DNA from: Clostridia bacterium
GTDB lineage: Bacteria > Bacillota > Clostridia > Oscillospirales > CAG-272
Length of the DNA stretch: 37,907 nt
Reading direction: 5' to 3'
Assembly (NCBI GenBank): GCA_017472305.1
Contig: JAFUQP010000013.1
Span: 1-37,907 of the forward strand
Within the stretch, counting starts at the first letter, position 1; each line of letters begins with the position of its first letter. The position numbers were made by a program, and so were the translations under genes. The notes beneath the pieces are model-generated. The model worked only from the letters and a program-made list of their open reading frames with translations. It did no database searches and was not told the DNA's origin. Of this stretch, positions 22,710-30,809 are shown one piece after another.

Positions 22710-23858
22710 ATGAGCGATACGAAAACCACTCCGGTTAAAATTCTTCACTGCGCGGATATACATCTCGATACGCCCTACGTAGGTTTGTCGCCCGAGAAGA
22801 GCGACGAGCGCAGAAGGGGGCTTCGCGCAACCTTTATGCGTATGATGGAATACGTGCGCCACGCGTGTATTAATTACGTGCTTATAAGCGGCGACCTCTT
22901 TGATACGAGATACGCAACAAACAGCACAGCCGAGCTTCTCGTCAGAGAATTTCGCGGCTGCCCCGAAACGAAATTCATAATAGCCCCCGGCTCTGCCGAC
23001 TGCTTTACCGATAATCCGATTTATACCTCGGGCAGACTCCCCGAGAACTGCTACGTTTTCTCGAATAACGCGCTTGACCGCTTCGACTTCCCCGAGGACA
23101 GAGTTACGGTATACGGCTGGGCTTTCACCTCGCGTGAGATGGTGGAAAATCCTCTCTTTGAAAAGCAGGTTGACGACATATCGAGAATAAATATCGTCTG
23201 CGGCTACGCCGACATTGACGGTGAGCTTAGCTCTGTGCGCTGTCCTATCTCTACAGACGACCTCCGTCGCTTCGGCGCGGATTATTACGCGCTTGGCTCG
23301 CGCCACGAGGGAACAGACTTTGTGAGCCTTGACGACTCGATTTACGGCTATGCGGGCGCGCTTGAATCGACCGGCTTTGACGAGCCCGGTGTCGGCGGTG
23401 CGAAGCTTATACTTATCAGATACAACGGCGGCGAGCTTTCGATTGACGCGAAGAATATGACCTTCGGTCAGATTGTCTTCCAGAACGAGAAGATTGATAT
23501 AACCGGCGTTGACTCTAACAACGAGATTATCACGCGCGTAAGCCGCCTTGTCAGCGACAAGAAGTACGGCACCGAAACGGCTCTGCGTGTAGAGCTTGTC
23601 GGATATATCGGGCCTCGCTTTATCGTGCCGAAGAACCTCGGCAGCGATGCCTTCGGACTCTATTCCTTCGATATAATTGACAAGACTATGCCGCTTTACG
23701 GCACCGAGTCGCTTAAACGCGATATGACGGTCAAGGGCGAGCTCTACCGCCGCCTCTTGCCAATGCTCGAGGGCAACTCCGAGGAGGACAGACTCCTTGC
23801 CGCCCGCGCCTTCCGTGAGGGCCTTGCAGCTCTCGAGGGCAGGGAGATTGAAACCTGA
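22710..23858 (+). CDS. SbcD/YhaO-like metallophosphoesterase with eroded metal site
   Basis: A 382-residue protein with the calcineurin-like nuclease fold. D-x-H (D16, H18 in CADIHLD) and SGDLFD (D62) are intact, and an N-terminal DIHLDTP matches YhaO/SbcD. The usual GNHD is GSAD (94-97), the usual L-H-G is CGYADIDG (164-171), and the usual G-H-x-H is GSRH (196-199, H199 kept). The C-terminal third resembles the capping region of YhaO. The family cuts DNA ends with an SbcC/YhaN ATPase, but no such ATPase gene is adjacent. ATG 22710 follows AAAGG; the GTG at 22671 lies in the leader hairpin. Catalysis is doubtful; a structural or DNA-binding role is possible. Confidence 0.75.
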   Translation: MSDTKTTPVKILHCADIHLDTPYVGLSPEKSDERRRGLRATFMRMMEYVRHACINYVLISGDLFDTRYATNSTAELLVREFRGCPETKFIIAPGSADCFTDNPIYTSGRLPENCYVFSNNALDRFDFPEDRVTVYGWAFTSREMVENPLFEKQVDDISRINIVCGYADIDGELSSVRCPISTDDLRRFGADYYALGSRHEGTDFVSLDDSIYGYAGALESTGFDEPGVGGAKLILIRYNGGELSIDAKNMTFGQIVFQNEKIDITGVDSNNEIITRVSRLVSDKKYGTETALRVELVGYIGPRFIVPKNLGSDAFGLYSFDIIDKTMPLYGTESLKRDMTVKGELYRRLLPMLEGNSEEDRLLAARAFREGLAALEGREIET

Positions 23859-23923
23859 CGGCAGCGTAATCGGACACACATAACGAGGCAACCTTCCCGC
23901 GAAAAACGGTAAAAAAGCAAATA

Positions 23924-23959
23924 AAAAACCGCGCCGAATGAGAATTCAGCGCGGTTTTT
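23924..23959 (+). terminator. Rho-independent terminator
   Basis: AAAAACCGCGC (23924-23934) pairs perfectly with GCGCGGTTTTT (23949-23959). The rest of the gap up to about 24095 is AT-rich with no feature I can support. Confidence 0.9.
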
Positions 23960-24095
23960 GCGTCAACTACTTATTATTTTATCATAACCGAGTGCCCCCT
24001 GTCAAGATTTTTTCTTCAAAATGTATTGGTGTGCCTGTGAGTTTTACAATTTAGACATAACTATTAAAAACTTTGAGAAAAATTTCAAAAAACTG

Positions 24096-24124
24096 TTTAT
24101 TTTTTACAAAGGATATGCTATAAT
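24096..24124 (+). promoter_or_regulatory. Promoter of hpf (extended -10)
   Basis: TATAAT (24119-24124) is preceded by TGC, an extended -10. The -35 TTTATT (24096-24101) is weak, with a 17-bp spacer. Confidence 0.65.
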
Positions 24125-24129
24125 TAAAG

Positions 24130-24183
24130 TGCGGAAGGAAAAATCCGCAGAACTCACGAAAGGATAGCTCCCACGGTGGGAGC
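24130..24183 (+). promoter_or_regulatory. hpf leader: hairpin, AACTCACGAAAGG motif (copy 2) and second hairpin before the start
   Basis: TGCGGA (24130-24135) pairs with TCCGCA (24144-24149). AACTCACGAAAGG follows at 24151-24163. Then GCTCCCA (24167-24173) pairs with TGGGAGC (24177-24183). The second hairpin separates the strong Shine-Dalgarno sequence GAAAGG from ATG 24194. Stacking of this stem could bring GAAAGG to a usable distance; otherwise only a weak AGG at 24185 serves the start. Confidence 0.4.
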
Positions 24184-24193
24184 AGGTAACACT

Positions 24194-24718
24194 ATGAAGA
24201 TTACGGTTTACGGCAGACAGATGAACGTACGCGAGAGCCTTAAGGAAGCAATTGAAAAGAAGCTCTCGAAGTTTGACAGGTACTTCGGTGAGGACACCGA
24301 GGCATTCGTAACCTGCAAGGTACGCAAGGGGGTAAAAATCATCGAAATCACCGTAAATTACAGCGGTGTGACCTTCCGTGCAGAGGAAGAGAATGAAACC
24401 TTTATAACGGCTCTTGACAGAGCGGTTGAGGGTCTTGAGCGTCAGATGCGAAAGAACAAGACAAGACTTGAAAATACCGTTAAGCGCGGAGCATTTGCTC
24501 CCGCTCCGATAGAGGACGACGACTACGAAGAGGAAGCCGAGTATTCGATTAAGGTTAAGAGCTTCCCCTTCAAGCCTATGACGGCAGACGAGGCAATTCT
24601 TCAGATGAACCTTCTCGGCCACGCATTCTTCGCCTTCACCGATGCCGACAGCGGCGACACCTGCGTTGTCTACAAGCGTAAGGAAGGCAGCTATGGCCTT
24701 ATAGTTCCCGAAAAGTAA
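24194..24718 (+). CDS. hpf: Long-form ribosome hibernation promoting factor HPF
   Basis: Long HPF dimerises 70S ribosomes into inactive 100S particles in stationary phase. The 174-residue product has the N-terminal S30AE domain (about 1-100, MKITVYGRQMNVRESLKEAI) and, after an acidic linker (IEDDDYEEEAE), the C-terminal dimerisation domain (about 120-174) with KSFPFKPMTADEAILQMNL and HAFFAF. Length and domain order are normal. ATG 24194 matches the conserved family start; the in-frame GTG 24176 lies in a hairpin. It is a single-gene unit with its own promoter, structured leader and terminator. Confidence 0.95.
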   Translation: MKITVYGRQMNVRESLKEAIEKKLSKFDRYFGEDTEAFVTCKVRKGVKIIEITVNYSGVTFRAEEENETFITALDRAVEGLERQMRKNKTRLENTVKRGAFAPAPIEDDDYEEEAEYSIKVKSFPFKPMTADEAILQMNLLGHAFFAFTDADSGDTCVVYKRKEGSYGLIVPEK

Positions 24719-24757
24719 GGCATAGGGACTCAAAAGCAAAACGGAAATCAATACCAA

Positions 24758-24785
24758 GCCCCGAGTCACCGACTCGGGGCATTTT
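24758..24785 (+). terminator. Terminator of hpf
   Basis: GCCCCGAGTC (24758-24767) and GACTCGGGGC (24771-24780) form a perfect 10-bp stem with a 3-nt loop, followed by ATTTTC. Confidence 0.85.
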
Positions 24786-24812
24786 CTTGATTTCGATGAC
24801 AGGAATTTATGC

Positions 24813-24841
24813 TTGACAAATACCCCTAGGGGGTATATACT
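24813..24841 (+). promoter_or_regulatory. csoR-copA promoter with CsoR operator in the spacer
   Basis: TTGACA (24813-24818) and TATACT (24836-24841) are 17 bp apart. The spacer is almost entirely the palindrome ATACCCCTAGGGGGTAT (24820-24836), a typical CsoR-binding sequence. Bound CsoR would exclude RNA polymerase; copper binding would release it. The operator is followed by csoR itself, so the operon is self-regulated. Confidence 0.9.
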
Positions 24842-24953
24842 ATATGTAGTAAAAGACAAAATATAAATTGTATGCTGCTGTCGGTCAATAAAGCTGTTGC
24901 AAGTTAATTAATAAAACAGCGAGGCTTAAAAAAGAAAAGCAGAGGAGGAGAAT

Positions 24954-25244
24954 ATGTCCGAGTGCTGTAAAAGAACGAAGGAGCGCTCACCCGAGGAAAT
25001 GCGAGCGCTATTAAATCGCCTCAAGCGGATTGAGGGGCAGATAAGAGGGATTTCGGGAATGGTTGAGGCTAGCGCCTACTGCCCCGATATTCTTAACCAA
25101 GTGGCGGCGGCAGAGTCGGCGCTTGCCGCATTTGCGCGAGAGCTGCTGTCAAGCCATATAAAAACCTGCGTTGCAAGCGACGTGAGAGAGGGAAGGGAAG
25201 AGGCGCTTGACGAGCTTATACAAACGCTCGGGCGGTTTCTTTGA
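24954..25244 (+). CDS. csoR: Copper-sensing transcriptional repressor CsoR
   Basis: A 96-residue all-helical repressor of the CsoR/RcnR family (DUF156). The Cu(I) ligand set Cys-His-Cys is present: C43 in AYCPDIL, then H68 and C72 in SSHIKTC. The N-terminal helix has [13 protein letters not shown], the family signature for DNA binding. Two extra cysteines (C4, C5) lie in the flexible N-terminus. The presence of Cys at position 43 and His-x3-Cys separates it from RcnR (nickel) and FrmR (formaldehyde) members. GAGGAGGAG precedes the ATG. The stop is 14 bp before copA, so the two are co-transcribed. Confidence 0.95.
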   Translation: MSECCKRTKERSPEEMRALLNRLKRIEGQIRGISGMVEASAYCPDILNQVAAAESALAAFARELLSSHIKTCVASDVREGREEALDELIQTLGRFL

Positions 25245-25258
25245 GAAGGGGGTTTCGT

Positions 25259-27766
25259 ATGAAAAAATATAACGTTACGGGCATGAGCTGCGCTGCCTGC
25301 TCGGCAAGGGTTGAGAAGGCAGTTTCGGCACTCGCGGGGGTGGAGTCCTGCTCGGTAAATCTTCTGCTTTCGAGTATGTCTGTTGAGGGCGACGCGAGCT
25401 CTGACGAGGTTATAGGTGCTGTCGAGCGCGCGGGCTACGGCGCGTCGCTTGTGGACGTAGCGGAAAGCGCATCAAGCACAAAACGCCCCGAAAATGTAAA
25501 TAATAATAGTCAAAAAGCCGAAAAACGGCAGATGGTAATAAGACTTATTGCCTCGCTTATACTGCTTATTCCGCTTATGTATGTTTCTATGGGGCACGTT
25601 ATGTGGGGCTTCCCACTGCCGACTGTGCTGTCGGAAAATCCGATTGCCTTAGCGCTTACCGAGCTTCTTTTATCGGCTCTTGTTATGGTGATAAATCAGC
25701 GCTTCTTTATAAGCGGATTTCGCGGGGCAATTCACCTCTCGCCAAACATGGATACACTCGTATCTCTCGGCTCGGGCGCGTCGTTTGTATACAGTGTGGC
25801 GGTGGTATTCATTATGAGTGCCGAGGCGCTCTCGGGCGGTCACGTCGAGCATTATCTTCACACCCTCTACTTTGAGTCAGCGGCTATGATTTTGGCGCTC
25901 ATCACAGTCGGAAAGCTTCTCGAGCTGATTGCGAAGGGACGTACGACAGACGCGGTGAGAAGCCTTATGGAGCTTGCGCCGAAGGAAGCAACCGTAATCC
26001 GTGACGGCAAGGAAATTGTTATCCCTGCCGAGGCTGTCAGAGTCGGTGAGCTGTTCGTTGTTCGGGCGGGCGAGAGCATACCTGCCGACGGAGTTGTGGT
26101 TTTCGGCTCGGGCAGCGTTAACGAGGCGGCTCTTACGGGAGAGTCACTCCCTGTAGACAAGGCGGTTGGCGACAGAGTTCTTTCGGCTACCGTGAACACC
26201 TCGGGCTATATGCGCTGCGAGGCTACGGGGGTTGGAGCGCAAACGGCAATCTCCGAGGTTATAAGGCTTGTTGAGGATGCTCAAACTACGAAGGCGCCTA
26301 TATCGAAGGTTGCCGACAGGGTATCGGGAATATTTGTTCCTGCGGTGCTTCTTGTTTCTATTGTTACGCTTTCTTTGTGGTGGATTTTCGGCGGAGATTT
26401 CTCCTATGCTCTCGGCAGGGCGATTTCGGTGCTCGTCATTTCCTGCCCCTGTGCTCTCGGGCTTGCAACACCAGTTGCGGTAATGGTCGGCAGCGGTATC
26501 GGTGCAAAATGCGGCATTCTATATAAGAGCGCCGAGGCGCTCGAGCTTGTCGGCAGAGCAAAGGTTGTTGCTCTTGATAAAACGGGCACGCTGACGCTTG
26601 GCGAGCCGAGGGTTACCGACGTTTATCCTGTGGGGGTCAGCGAGGGAGAGCTTCTCTCCTATGCTGCATCTCTCGAGTCGGGAAGCGAGCATCCGCTTGC
26701 AAGGGCTATTCTTTCGTACGCGGGCGATGACTTTCCGAGGCTTGACGTATCTGATTTCGAGCCGCTTGTCGGTGCTGGCGTGCAAGCCGAGGTTTCGGGC
26801 TCGCTCCTTGTCGGCGGCAAGCACGCGTATATATCCACCATTACTGAAATTCCCGATGCAGCCGAGCGCGAGCACGCGCGCCTAATCAGCGAGGGAAAGA
26901 CGGCTATGCTTTTCGTACGTGACTCCGAGCTTATCGGTATTATTGCCGTAACCGACACGCCTCGCCCCGATGCCGAGGCGGCAGTTGCCGAGCTTCACTC
27001 GCTCGGTGTAAAGACGGTTATGATAACGGGTGACAACAGAGCTGCCGCCGAGGCGGTAGCAAGAGGCGTCGGTATTGACACGGTTATCTCAGACGTTATG
27101 CCCGGCGGCAAGGAAGAGGCGGTGAAGAAGCTCTCGGCTGAGGGCAGGGTTATTATGGTCGGCGACGGCATCAACGACTCGCCCGCTATGACGAGAGCCG
27201 ACGTTGGAATGGCTATCGGCACGGGAGCTGATATTGCTATCGAGTCGGCAGACGTCGTGCTGGTCGGTAGCGACCTTACGGATATTCCGAGGGCAGTGCG
27301 GCTTGGCAGACGAGTGCTTAAGACCATACACGAAAATCTTTTTTGGGCGTTTATCTATAACGCTATAGGAATTCCGCTTGCGGCAGGCGTATTCGGGCTG
27401 ACCTTAAGCCCTATGTTCGGCGCTGCGGCAATGAGCCTTTCGAGCTTCTTCGTGGTAATGAACGCCTTGCGCCTCTATACATTTAAGACTGATAAAACTA
27501 AAAAACACGAACCCGTGTCGGCAGAAGTCAGCGCCGAGGCGGGCGAGGGAAAGGAAATTAAAAATATGAAAATCACACTTAAAATCGAGGGTATGATGTG
27601 CCCCCATTGCGAGGCGAGAGTCAAGGCGGCGCTCGAGGCTGTCGAGGGAGTAATCTCGGCTGAGGTCAGCCACAAGTCGGGCAGCGCAGAGGTTGAGGTA
27701 TCGGACGGTGTTACCGCTGAAATTCTCACCGCAACCGTTGTGGCGGCGGGATACAAGGTAATTTAA
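25259..27766 (+). CDS. copA: Copper-exporting P1B-type ATPase CopA with N- and C-terminal HMA domains
   Basis: An 835-residue Cu(I) export pump. An N-terminal HMA domain carries GMSCAAC (C11, C14). The core has eight membrane segments, the CPC ion site in [11 protein letters not shown] (about 395), the phosphorylation motif DKTGTLT (about 439), SEHPLA and [11 protein letters not shown] second HMA domain (from about 770) with GMMCPHC is attached at the C-terminus, which is unusual: most bacterial CopA proteins have metal-binding domains only at the N-terminus, and CopZ is a separate gene. The linker is acidic/Ala-rich and contains an in-frame ATG with its own Shine-Dalgarno sequence. AAGGGGG precedes ATG 25259. 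No separate copZ is found nearby. Confidence 0.95.
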   Translation: MKKYNVTGMSCAACSARVEKAVSALAGVESCSVNLLLSSMSVEGDASSDEVIGAVERAGYGASLVDVAESASSTKRPENVNNNSQKAEKRQMVIRLIASLILLIPLMYVSMGHVMWGFPLPTVLSENPIALALTELLLSALVMVINQRFFISGFRGAIHLSPNMDTLVSLGSGASFVYSVAVVFIMSAEALSGGHVEHYLHTLYFESAAMILALITVGKLLELIAKGRTTDAVRSLMELAPKEATVIRDGKEIVIPAEAVRVGELFVVRAGESIPADGVVVFGSGSVNEAALTGESLPVDKAVGDRVLSATVNTSGYMRCEATGVGAQTAISEVIRLVEDAQTTKAPISKVADRVSGIFVPAVLLVSIVTLSLWWIFGGDFSYALGRAISVLVISCPCALGLATPVAVMVGSGIGAKCGILYKSAEALELVGRAKVVALDKTGTLTLGEPRVTDVYPVGVSEGELLSYAASLESGSEHPLARAILSYAGDDFPRLDVSDFEPLVGAGVQAEVSGSLLVGGKHAYISTITEIPDAAEREHARLISEGKTAMLFVRDSELIGIIAVTDTPRPDAEAAVAELHSLGVKTVMITGDNRAAAEAVARGVGIDTVISDVMPGGKEEAVKKLSAEGRVIMVGDGINDSPAMTRADVGMAIGTGADIAIESADVVLVGSDLTDIPRAVRLGRRVLKTIHENLFWAFIYNAIGIPLAAGVFGLTLSPMFGAAAMSLSSFFVVMNALRLYTFKTDKTKKHEPVSAEVSAEAGEGKEIKNMKITLKIEGMMCPHCEARVKAALEAVEGVISAEVSHKSGSAEVEVSDGVTAEILTATVVAAGYKVI
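27550..27568 (+). promoter_or_regulatory. Internal ribosome binding site and start for a free CopZ-like domain
   Basis: AAAGGA (27550-27555) lies 10 nt before ATG 27566, in frame with copA. Initiation would yield a 66-residue protein, [15 protein letters not shown] onward, matching the length and start of ordinary CopZ chaperones. Use of the site is inference. Confidence 0.5.
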
Positions 27767-27873
27767 ACCTGCCTTGCTTCTTTGATAGTCCAAAATTCAC
27801 AAAAGACAGTAAGGAAATTTGTGAAAAGGCTTTAAGGAATTTAAAAAAATTATAAAAAAACGGGTCTTTTATA

Positions 27874-27902
27874 TTTATTTTGTTTTCACTATATGTTAAA
27901 AT
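27874..27902 (+). promoter_or_regulatory. Probable promoter of the MBOAT/SGNH cluster
   Basis: TAAAAT (27897-27902) with TGT in the extended -10 position and a weak TTTATT (27874-27879), 17-bp spacer. Confidence 0.5.
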
Positions 27903-27918
27903 ATCGTTACTACCGGTT

Positions 27919-27932
27919 GCGCCCGCGGGCGC
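27919..27932 (+). other. GC-rich palindrome in the leader
   Basis: GCGCCCGCGGGCGC is fully self-complementary and is followed 6 nt later by a run of six T. It could be a short attenuator-like hairpin ahead of the surface-protein cluster; the ribosome binding site GGAGG follows. Confidence 0.3.
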
Positions 27933-27959
27933 GTGCGATTTTTTGCTTTTGGAGGAAAT

Positions 27960-30416
27960 ATGAAAAGACTCGTTTTTCTTTTGCTGATAATTACTCTTGG
28001 GCTGTTTGTTCTCGGCTCGTGTGCTGGTGACGGCTCGGACGGCGGCTCGGGTGATAATTCCGGGGGCGGAAGCTCCGACTCGGGCGGAGGTGACTCGGGG
28101 GACTCCTCGGGCGGCTCGGGAAGCAATGAAAAATACACGGTAACGCTCAAGGTATCCGAGGGTGTCACCGTTTTGACGAAGAATCCCGTCGAGGTTAAGT
28201 CGGGCTTTGGCGCGAGCTTCCAGGTGAGCCTCGGAGATACGGTTGCCTTCCGTTCGCTTTCGGCAGGAAGCTACAATCCGACAACTCGAAAAATCACCCT
28301 TCAGAACGTTACCGCCGACACGGTTATCGACTTTGTATGCGAGGACGTCGGCTACTCAACGCTTTACAGCTACAATTACGAAATGCACGGAACGCGCTAC
28401 GACACATCGTCCGTAGAGAACGGAATGACCGGTGCGGGAACTCTTATAACCGTTACGGCAGGCCTTGCCTCGCGCGAGTTTCTCGGCTGGACGGCGGGCG
28501 GCGAGGCAAGCTCGGATAACCCCTATATTTCGACAGACCGCAGCTTTACCTTCGACCTGTCGCCCGATATGGTTGACGAAAACGGCAGGCTCTTCCTCTA
28601 TGCAAATTATCTTGACGAAAACGTCTATTATTACAACGCAAACGGCGGCAGTATAAACACCGCCTCCGCGAGTATTTCCGACAAGGACTACTACACCGCC
28701 ACTCGCTCGGGTGATGTGTTAAGAGTTGAGCTTCGCGATGACTATTACAGTCAGGTCGGTGCCGCCTCGCTCTTCTGGGACGACGGAAGCTTTGGGCGCG
28801 ACGGCTATATTCTCACCGAGTACAACACCGAGCCGGACGGCTCGGGCGAGGGCTACAGCCTCGGCTCGAAGTTCCCATTGAATATCGAGGCAAGGATGCT
28901 TTACTGCATCTGGTCGGAATGCACCGAGGCGTCGGCATTTGAATATACCGAGCTGACGCTGCCTTTGCCTTCGGGAGTTTCGGCAGACAAGGCACCTCAC
29001 TGGATTTCGGAGGGCGCCTTGATTACCTCTTACTCGGGTACTGACAGTAAGGTAGTTATTCCCGACAAGCTCGGAGGAAAGCCGGTAATCGGAATAGCGA
29101 GCGGCGCGTTCACAGACGTTACCGAAATGGAAACTCTCGTTATGGGCAGAAATATTCTCGCAATTTACGACGGCGCGTTCGTCGGTTGCACCTCTCTTAA
29201 GAGAATATACTATCCCGACGCGGTCTACTACGTATCAAACGATTCCTTTGACGAGGCGAGCTTCTCGGGCGTTACCGACTTTTACGTCAACGCGACTATG
29301 GCACCGAGATATTCGACTGCCGACGGCTCGTTTGCCCTTAAGTTTGCAAGGCTTCTTTCCACCTCTCACAAGCCGAGAATAATCGTGCTTGCAGGCTCGT
29401 CGGCGTTCCAGGGGCTTTCCACCGAGTACCTTGAGGCGCTCCTTGACGGCGAGTACGCGGTCGTCAACTTCGGCACTACGAGAACTACGCAGGGCTATAT
29501 CTATCTTGAGGCGATGAAATACTACGCAGATTCCGACGACGTTATTTTATATGCTCCCGAAAACAGTATTTATATGTTCGGTGAGCCGACGCTTTATTGG
29601 AAAACCCTTCGCGACCTTGAGGGCATGTATAACCTCTTCAGAGTAATTGATGCCTCGGCGTACGAGAACCTTCTCGGCGCGTTCAGAGAGTACAACACAG
29701 GCGAGGCGCTCGACCCCGATTATCCCCTCTACGAGGCGAACACCTCTCCGAGATATAAGAGAATTCCGCAGAGCTACGGCGACCAGACACTGCGCTCGAA
29801 TATGAACGAGTACGGCGAGTATCAGCTTGAAAAGAGAGCCGATTATGCCGAGGATATGCCCGCGGGCACCTTCAAGGACGTCTACGAGATAACTCTGAAC
29901 GAGTACGTCAAGTCGATAAAGGAGGGCGCGTTCTCGACGGCAAATCCCGCCCTTGAGGATTGGCAGACCTCTGAAAAGTGGTGCAAATTCACCGATGCGC
30001 GCTACAAGGACAATATGAACCGCGCGATAGAGGCGGCAAAGGAATCGGGAGCAAAGGTCTATTTCTCCTTCTGTCCGGTTGACGCAGACGAAATATGCAC
30101 AGAAGCGTTTCCTGCTATCGGCGAGTGGATTTCGGCATACGACAGGCTTATCCTGGATACCTATTCCTTTGACGGAAACCTCGGCTCGTCGGGAGATTAT
30201 ATCTTCGCTCATCAGTATTTCTACGATAACGCATTCCACCCGAACGACTACGGCAGAGTGTGGCGCACCTACAGAATGTACCGTGACCTTGCCGTGCTCT
30301 TCGGAATAGATAATCCGCGCAATTTCAACTCGGTCGGCTTTAATTACGAGGGGTGCCTTTTTGACCCTGTTGTAAACGGTATTCCTCTTTACACCGTTCC
30401 GTGGCTCGAGCAGTAG
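27960..30416 (+). CDS. Multidomain surface lipoprotein with SGNH-like domain
   Basis: An 818-residue protein with a lipoprotein signal (FVLGSC, C21) followed by a Gly/Ser/Asp-rich linker (about 22-57). Residues about 60-290 hold beta-rich InlB/Listeria-Bacteroides-like segments (LGWTAGG, YYYNANGG). About 350-450 resembles BspA-type leucine-rich repeats (VIGIASGAFTDVTEMETLVM, then IYDGAFVGCTSLKRIYYP). The C-terminal half (about 475-800) is SGNH/AlgX-like: nucleophile region VLAGSSAFQGL near 478 and YDNAFHPNDYG near 756 with the expected Asp and His. It probably acts outside the membrane on a surface glycan together with the MBOAT protein encoded two genes on. GGAGG precedes ATG 27960. Confidence 0.72.
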   Translation: MKRLVFLLLIITLGLFVLGSCAGDGSDGGSGDNSGGGSSDSGGGDSGDSSGGSGSNEKYTVTLKVSEGVTVLTKNPVEVKSGFGASFQVSLGDTVAFRSLSAGSYNPTTRKITLQNVTADTVIDFVCEDVGYSTLYSYNYEMHGTRYDTSSVENGMTGAGTLITVTAGLASREFLGWTAGGEASSDNPYISTDRSFTFDLSPDMVDENGRLFLYANYLDENVYYYNANGGSINTASASISDKDYYTATRSGDVLRVELRDDYYSQVGAASLFWDDGSFGRDGYILTEYNTEPDGSGEGYSLGSKFPLNIEARMLYCIWSECTEASAFEYTELTLPLPSGVSADKAPHWISEGALITSYSGTDSKVVIPDKLGGKPVIGIASGAFTDVTEMETLVMGRNILAIYDGAFVGCTSLKRIYYPDAVYYVSNDSFDEASFSGVTDFYVNATMAPRYSTADGSFALKFARLLSTSHKPRIIVLAGSSAFQGLSTEYLEALLDGEYAVVNFGTTRTTQGYIYLEAMKYYADSDDVILYAPENSIYMFGEPTLYWKTLRDLEGMYNLFRVIDASAYENLLGAFREYNTGEALDPDYPLYEANTSPRYKRIPQSYGDQTLRSNMNEYGEYQLEKRADYAEDMPAGTFKDVYEITLNEYVKSIKEGAFSTANPALEDWQTSEKWCKFTDARYKDNMNRAIEAAKESGAKVYFSFCPVDADEICTEAFPAIGEWISAYDRLILDTYSFDGNLGSSGDYIFAHQYFYDNAFHPNDYGRVWRTYRMYRDLAVLFGIDNPRNFNSVGFNYEGCLFDPVVNGIPLYTVPWLEQ

Positions 30417-30533
30417 CGCGACGCTTCGGTTCGGGAACATTTTCTGTCAAGAGAATAACGCAGGCTTTCTCGGGACTCGGATTTTTGAGCCTCGGCACCC
30501 GTAGCTCCTGCAAAGCCGCACAAAGGAACAGCT

Positions 30534-30809
30534 ATGATAATTTTCACAAGCCCCGCGGTAATAATCATTTCCGCGTTGATAATAATTCTTGATATCGCGA
30601 AGGAGTTCACTGACGGCATATTGGGAAAAATACTTGCGGTAGTAAATATTTGTTTACATATTTCGCTGATTTTTCCGCTTATGCTTGTTAAGGCTCCTAT
30701 CGCTGAGGCAGTGCTCGTGTATATGTGCTCAACCTTCGTATACACCGCCTCGTACCTTCTTTTTTCTGTAGTGTTCAGTAAGGAAGCCGAGAGAGGAGGA
30801 GAGAGGTGA
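30534..30809 (+). CDS. Small membrane protein of the MBOAT cluster
   Basis: A 91-residue hydrophobic protein with about three membrane segments (about 7-22, 33-52, 57-80) and a charged C-terminus (SKEAERGGER). I do not recognise a family. AAAGGAAC lies 6 nt before ATG 30534. Its stop overlaps the GTG start of the MBOAT gene, which makes translation and a shared function likely. It could be an accessory subunit of the acyltransferase complex. Confidence 0.65.
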   Translation: MIIFTSPAVIIISALIIILDIAKEFTDGILGKILAVVNICLHISLIFPLMLVKAPIAEAVLVYMCSTFVYTASYLLFSVVFSKEAERGGER

